Assembly (NCBI RefSeq): GCF_934643405.1 | Contig: NZ_CAKUCL010000280.1 | Span: 1 to 8,980 of the forward strand | DNA from: an uncultured Actinoplanes sp. | GTDB lineage: Bacteria; Actinomycetota; Actinomycetes; Mycobacteriales; Micromonosporaceae | Reading direction: 5' to 3' | DNA length: 8,980 bases | Shown: positions 5,832-8,980 of the stretch, piece after piece | How the letters are laid out: every line of letters begins with the position of its first letter | Numbering within the stretch: the stretch's first letter is position 1 | The notes under the pieces: generated by a model | Told to the model about the DNA's origin: nothing | What the model saw: the letters and a program-made list of their open reading frames with translations, nothing else | Database searches by the model: none | Program-made: the position numbers and the translations under genes

Positions 5832-7439
5832 ATGCGACCCCGGCGGATGCGCGACGAGGGTTCCGTTGGGCGGCTGCTGAGCCGCGCCTTCGGGCTGCTC
5901 ATCGCATTGATCGCCGGGGCGGGGCTGCTCCAGTTGGGTGCCGTGCTGGTCCAGCATCGGGCCGTACGGCAGCTCGCTGAGGAGGTCCAGCCGCTGGAAC
6001 TGGCCAACGACCAGTTCGGCGGCATCGTTTCGAGCGCTGCCTGGGCGGTTCGCAGCTACGCGCTCACCGGTGATCAACGCATGCTCGAGCTGTACGGCGG
6101 ATCCCTCAACCAGTACCCGCACGAGGTCAGCCGGTTGCGGGCGCTGGCCACCGGCCGTCACGAGGCGGCGGTCTCCGAGCAGATCAGCAAGGCCGAAGCG
6201 TGGTGGGACAGCGCCGACCAGCAGCGGGAAGCCGTGCCGCGTTCGCCCGCTGCCCTGGCCGCCGCCGAGCGCGGGCGGCAGCTCTTCGAGGACTTCAGCG
6301 CCACCAACGAGAGACTGCGCCTCCGCGTCGAGGCCGAGGGCGACCGGCTCCAGCGGCGCAGTGAAACGCTGAGCTGGATCACCATCGGCGTCATCGTCGG
6401 GATCACGGTCGGCGCCACCGCGATCGGCGTGATCACCGCCTTGCGCACCCGCCGCCGCGTCACCGACCCGCTGAGCGAGCTCACCGACGTGCTGGCCAAG
6501 CGCGCCGACGGCGACCGGCGCGGTCGCGCCCGGGTGCACGGACCGGCCGAGATCCGGGCGGTGGCCGCGGCGCTCAACGCGGCCGCCGACCAGTCCGACG
6601 TGGTACACCGGCACGAAAAACAGGTCGCGGCACGCCTGCAAGCACTCGACAACGCCAAGACCGACTTCATGTCGACCGTCTCGCACGAGCTGCGGACGCC
6701 GCTGACCAGCATCTCCGGGTACGTGGAACTGCTGCGCGACCCGGAGACCGGTGGCCTGACCCCACCGCAGGACCGAATGGTGCAGGTCATCGGGCGCAAC
6801 GCCCGGCGACTGCGGGAGCTGATCGAGGACATGCTCACCCTGTCCCGGATCGAGACGGGGGAGTTCCGCAGCGAGTTCGACATCGTCGATCTTGCCGAGG
6901 TGGTCGAACGGGCCGTCGGCGGGATCAGGCCGACCGCGGCGAAGGCTTCGGTCGGGCTGCACTGCGAGGTGCGCGGCCCGCTGCCGGCACGCGGCGACGG
7001 TTCTCAGCTCGACCGGGTGCTGGCGAACCTGCTCAGCAACGCGGTCAAGTTCACCGCTCCCGAGGGCACCGTCACGATCCGCGCCTTCCGCGAGGACGCC
7101 AAGATCCAGCTGACCATCGCCGACACCGGCATCGGCATTCCCGAGGAGGAGAAACAGGCCCTATTCGCCCGATTTTTCCGCGCCACCAACGCGATCCGCC
7201 AGGCGATCCCCGGCACCGGCCTCGGCCTCGCCATCGTCCAGACGATCATCGGCAACCACGGCGGCACGGTCGACGTCGACTCCACCGAGAACGTCGGCAC
7301 CACGGTTACCGTCACGCTCCCGGCAGCCGCGCCGGCCCGGCAGGAAGCTGATCACGCGAACGCTCCAGCCGACGACGAGGCCGCAGAGCGACGGCTGCCT
7401 CAGACGTCCAGCCGATCTGCGGGCGCGACCGGGTTGTGA
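5832..7439 (+). CDS. Membrane sensor histidine kinase (CHASE3-like, HAMP, HisKA, HATPase)
   Basis: A 535-aa kinase. Membrane segment 1 is about 18-40, an extracytoplasmic helical region 41-180 resembles CHASE3 (including WAVRSYALTGD, 71-81), and membrane segment 2 is about 182-204. HAMP (about 205-258) follows, then HisKA with SHELRTPLTSISGY and phosphoacceptor His285, and HATPase_c with N-box LLSNAVKF (Asn403), DTGIGIP (431-437) and GTGLGLAIV (461-469). All key residues are intact. The stimulus is unknown; CHASE3 regions are usually non-enzymatic sensors. Two ATG starts are possible (5832 and 5847), neither with a clear Shine-Dalgarno, and translation may be coupled to the receiver gene 22 bp upstream. 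The last 35 or so residues are polar and Ala-rich, and the stop falls inside a degenerate repeat array, suggesting that the tail has been shortened by frameshift. Confidence 0.94.
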   Translation: MRPRRMRDEGSVGRLLSRAFGLLIALIAGAGLLQLGAVLVQHRAVRQLAEEVQPLELANDQFGGIVSSAAWAVRSYALTGDQRMLELYGGSLNQYPHEVSRLRALATGRHEAAVSEQISKAEAWWDSADQQREAVPRSPAALAAAERGRQLFEDFSATNERLRLRVEAEGDRLQRRSETLSWITIGVIVGITVGATAIGVITALRTRRRVTDPLSELTDVLAKRADGDRRGRARVHGPAEIRAVAAALNAAADQSDVVHRHEKQVAARLQALDNAKTDFMSTVSHELRTPLTSISGYVELLRDPETGGLTPPQDRMVQVIGRNARRLRELIEDMLTLSRIETGEFRSEFDIVDLAEVVERAVGGIRPTAAKASVGLHCEVRGPLPARGDGSQLDRVLANLLSNAVKFTAPEGTVTIRAFREDAKIQLTIADTGIGIPEEEKQALFARFFRATNAIRQAIPGTGLGLAIVQTIIGNHGGTVDVDSTENVGTTVTVTLPAAAPARQEADHANAPADDEAAERRLPQTSSRSAGATGL

Positions 7440-7673
7440 CGGCGGGGGCGGCTGGAGCTGACGGCGCCTTGATTTGCGTGAGCGCGACCGGCCTCGTGGC
7501 GGCGCTACCGGTGGGGCGGGGGCGGCTGGAGCTGACGGCATTTTGATTTGCGGCGGCGCGACCGGGGTTTACGGCGGCGCTACCGGTGTGGCACGGGCGG
7601 GTGGAGCTGACGACGCCTTGAGCTGCGGCGGCGTGACCCGGATTTGTGGCGGCGTTATCGGAGCGGCCGGCAC
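7425..7673. repeat. Degenerate 75-bp tandem repeat array
   Basis: Three units are aligned by GGAGCTGACG at 7454, 7528 and 7603 (periods 74 and 75 bp), with a partial unit at 7425-7453 that overlaps the end of the kinase gene. Shared blocks are TGGAGCTGACGGC, CTTGATTTGCG and GGCGGCGCTACCGGTG; each unit also contains a shorter internal repeat of GCGGCGCGACCGG/GCGGCGCTACCGG. The second and third units share an open frame with 25-residue Gly/Ala-rich repeats (for example AGADGILICGGATG) ending at TAG 7675-7677. The array fills the entire gap between two convergent stop codons. I see no terminator hairpin or gene in it. Confidence 0.82.
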
Positions 7674-8300
7674 CTAGACCCGTGGATGGCGCAACCCCGG
7701 ATGGTCCTCGGGCAGGGTTCGGCGGATCACCCACCAGCTCGCGGCCAGGCTTGCGGCTACCAGCGGCCACGTCAGCGCCACCCGCGCCACGCCCAGCGCC
7801 ACGACCTGGCCGGCGGCGTACAGCGGCAGGAAAACGGCCACCCGTACGGCGTACTGCAAAACCCAGATCCAGCTTCCCCTTCCGTACGCCCGCAGCAGTG
7901 CCGGATCCCGCCGCCACCTGGTTTTCTGGCCGAGGACCGCGCCCACCACGACGCCGAGAAGCGGCCAGCGGATCACGATGCTGACCGCCCAGGCGAGCGC
8001 GCTGGCGGCGTTGCTGAGCAACTGGATGAGGAAGAAGTCCTCGGCGCGGCCGGTGCGCAACGCGATCAGCGCCGCCACGCAGACGCCGAGCAAGCCGATC
8101 AGCACCGCGCGCGGTTTGTCGCCGTGTCGCAGCCGCCAGCCGGAGACGGCCAGCGCGCAGGCCACGGCCGCCGCCGCGCCGGCCCAGATCGACTGCCCGA
8201 ACACCAGCCAGCCGGCGACGAAGCCCACCGCCGGCAGGGTCGCGTCGACCGCCGCGCGCCGCCCGTGCAGCAGTTGCGCCAGCGTTTCCGGCTGAGCCAT
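7674..8300 (-). CDS. DUF3159-type multi-pass membrane protein
   Basis: A 208-aa protein if started at ATG 8300 (MAQPETLAQLLHGRRAAVDA). Five or six hydrophobic segments cover most of it (roughly residues 18-36, 39-55, 66-84, 89-110, 112-123 and 146-192), with a charged KTRWRRDPALLRAYGRGSW stretch (126-144) in between. The opening GRRAAVDATLP, the charged loop and the size match the actinobacterial DUF3159 family as I know it; its function is not established, and a transport role is only suggested by topology. The start is uncertain: GGAG directly abuts ATG 8300, GTG 8306 or TTG 8324 are in frame, but TTG 8324 would nearly touch the palindrome at 8326. From memory, DUF3159 genes elsewhere often sit near trk potassium genes; none is seen here. 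It lies downstream of the VOC gene but is separated from it by a terminator. Confidence 0.72.
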   Translation of the reverse strand: MAQPETLAQLLHGRRAAVDATLPAVGFVAGWLVFGQSIWAGAAAAVACALAVSGWRLRHGDKPRAVLIGLLGVCVAALIALRTGRAEDFFLIQLLSNAASALAWAVSIVIRWPLLGVVVGAVLGQKTRWRRDPALLRAYGRGSWIWVLQYAVRVAVFLPLYAAGQVVALGVARVALTWPLVAASLAASWWVIRRTLPEDHPGLRHPRV

Positions 8301-8325
8301 CTCCACCCCGTCGTCCGTCCGCAAG

Positions 8326-8339
8326 TTAGGCCAGCCTAA
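8326..8339. promoter_or_regulatory. Candidate DtxR/IdeR-type iron box
   Basis: TTAGGCCAGCCTAA is a perfect dyad (6-bp arms, 2-bp centre). Against the right-hand 14 positions of the DtxR/IdeR consensus TTAGGTTAGGCTAACCTAA it matches 12, with TTAGG and CCTAA at the same 4-bp spacing; the left extension matches only partly. On the minus strand it overlaps TAACTT, a possible -10, and ends 25 nt before ATG 8300. I infer that an iron-dependent repressor may control the DUF3159 gene. Confidence 0.5.
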
Positions 8340-8340
8340 T

Positions 8341-8363
8341 CGTCGGCCCGGTCCGGGCCGACG
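8341..8363 (-). terminator. Hairpin terminator after the VOC gene
   Basis: CGTCGGCCCG (8341-8350), a 3-nt loop and CGGGCCGACG (8354-8363) give a perfect 10-bp stem, 33 nt past the stop of the VOC gene. There is no T-run, as is common in actinobacteria. It separates the VOC transcript from the DUF3159 promoter region that starts right after it. Confidence 0.7.
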
Positions 8364-8396
8364 ACGGGCGATGCCCGAGCGGCACGAGCGGGCGGG

Positions 8397-8738
8397 CTAC
8401 TCGCGGGCTTCGACCAGTTCGTAGACGTTGCCGTCCGGCGCGCGGAAGTGCTGCCACGTCGGGCCGCTGTCATCAAGGAGGTCAACGCCGGCGGCCCTCA
8501 GTTCGGCGACGGCCGCGGCCAGGTCCCGTACGGCGAAACCGCCGACCGGACCGGTGGTGAAATGCGGCTTGTGGTTCTCGTCGAAAATCTCGACGTGGTA
8601 ACCGCTGGGCAGCCTGAAAACCCAGAAACCGGGCTCCTCGACAGCCGGCGACAGGCCGAGCACGTCGCGATAGAAGGCGGCCAATTCCTGAGCGTGCGGG
8701 GTGCGCGTGCCGAGCCACCCCAGTCCGACGATCTCCAT
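8397..8738 (-). CDS. VOC-family (glyoxalase/bleomycin-resistance-like) protein
   Basis: A 113-aa protein with one VOC unit: MEIVGLGWLGTRT opens the first strand, HAQELAAFYRDVLGL (from 15) is the typical helix, followed by GFWVFRLPSGYHVEIF (37-52, with Glu50) and the closing FRAPDGNVYELVE (98-110, with Glu107), which is the usual DPDGN-like turn. His15, Glu50 and Glu107 are plausible metal ligands. Members catalyse isomerisation, dioxygenation or thiol addition, or bind toxins; the substrate cannot be told. ATG 8738 is preferred over 8759 and 8756 because the family usually starts close to the first strand and GGATGG lies 4 nt upstream, whereas the earlier ATGs have GGGA too close. It has its own terminator. 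Confidence 0.85.
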   Translation of the reverse strand: MEIVGLGWLGTRTPHAQELAAFYRDVLGLSPAVEEPGFWVFRLPSGYHVEIFDENHKPHFTTGPVGGFAVRDLAAAVAELRAAGVDLLDDSGPTWQHFRAPDGNVYELVEARE

Positions 8739-8831
8739 CACACCATCCAACAACATCATTTCCCGGTACGGCCGCGGCCGCGCAACGTTTCGCGCACCGA
8801 AGCCACGCGCCGATCCGTGCCGGCGCCGGGG

Positions 8832-8980
8832 GAGGGTCGGTGGCGGGGAGTACGGGCAGCGGCCGGGGATGGTCGGCGACGGGGGATGGTCGGCGACGGG
8901 GGATGGTCGGCGGCGGGCGAGGGTCGGTGGCGGGGGAGTGCGGGCGGCGGGGGATGGTCGGCGGCGGGCGAGGGTCGGTG
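8832..8980. repeat. GC-rich minisatellite with 17-bp period
   Basis: The motif GATGGTCGGCGACGGGG and its variants recur at exact 17-bp steps starting at 8868, 8885, 8902, 8919, 8936, 8953 and 8970; two further diverged copies at 8832 and 8848 have irregular spacing. Variants GAGGGTCGGTGGCGGGG and GAGTGCGGGCGGCGGGG recur in a higher-order pattern. The array continues past the window edge. The period is not a multiple of three and no frame looks like a gene, so it is probably non-coding. Confidence 0.9.

Noticed and set aside
7425..7673. CRISPR array or a separate Gly-rich protein gene
   Set aside because: There are no unique spacers; the frame is interrupted between units 1 and 2, and no ribosome site precedes a plausible start.
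8301..8324. TTG 8324 start for the DUF3159 gene
   Set aside because: It leaves no room for a promoter or ribosome site after the palindrome and terminator; a start at ATG 8300 (or GTG 8306) is more plausible.
8832..8980. CRISPR array
   Set aside because: Units are contiguous at 17 bp with no unique spacers and no cas genes nearby.

Overview
The window is very GC-rich with actinobacterial gene style: GTG starts, GC-rich codons, tail-poor GC hairpins as terminators, and an apparently leaderless leader peptide. Family composition suggests a filamentous actinomycete, perhaps Micromonosporaceae (Actinoplanes-like); this is inferred from style and not proven. Nine protein genes are supported, including one 20-residue leader peptide. 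No tRNA, rRNA, insertion sequence or CRISPR array was recognised.

Layout. (1) 170-1351 (-) encodes a DesK/NarL-type membrane histidine kinase, divergent from 1462-2808 (+), a membrane-anchored alpha/beta hydrolase. Their 110-bp shared upstream region holds two similar 15-bp imperfect palindromes 23 bp apart, candidate tandem operators. (2) Convergent to the hydrolase, 2873-4678 (-) encodes a single-chain anthranilate synthase (TrpE-like plus glutamine amidotransferase). It is preceded by a classical ribosome-mediated attenuator: a 20-aa leader peptide (4765-4827) with tandem Trp codons, a perfect 10-bp terminator hairpin (4731-4753) and a 7-bp antiterminator pairing. This argues that the enzyme feeds tryptophan synthesis even though its motifs resemble PhzE. 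(3) 4900-5133 (-) encodes a small 77-aa conserved-looking protein with a strong Shine-Dalgarno; its 5' region carries a 15-bp tandem repeat. (4) 5435-5809 and 5832-7439 (+) form a two-gene operon: a stand-alone receiver and a hybrid-free CHASE3-like/HAMP/HisKA/HATPase histidine kinase. A degenerate 75-bp repeat array follows and looks like a frameshifted former C-terminal tail of the kinase. (5) On the minus strand, 8397-8738 encodes a VOC/glyoxalase-like protein ending in a perfect hairpin terminator. It is followed at once by a DtxR/IdeR-like iron-box palindrome and a DUF3159-type membrane protein (7674-8300). (6) From about 8832 to the window edge runs a GC-rich minisatellite with a strict 17-bp period from 8868.

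The most notable element is the Trp attenuator, whose leader also contains a rare TTA leucine codon shortly after the Trp codons. It is a clear instance of a known mechanism rather than a new system. The less expected points are the possible iron box before a DUF3159 gene, the tandem operator pair, and the decayed repeat tail of the kinase. Nothing in the window forms a convincing novel multi-gene defence or biosynthetic system.
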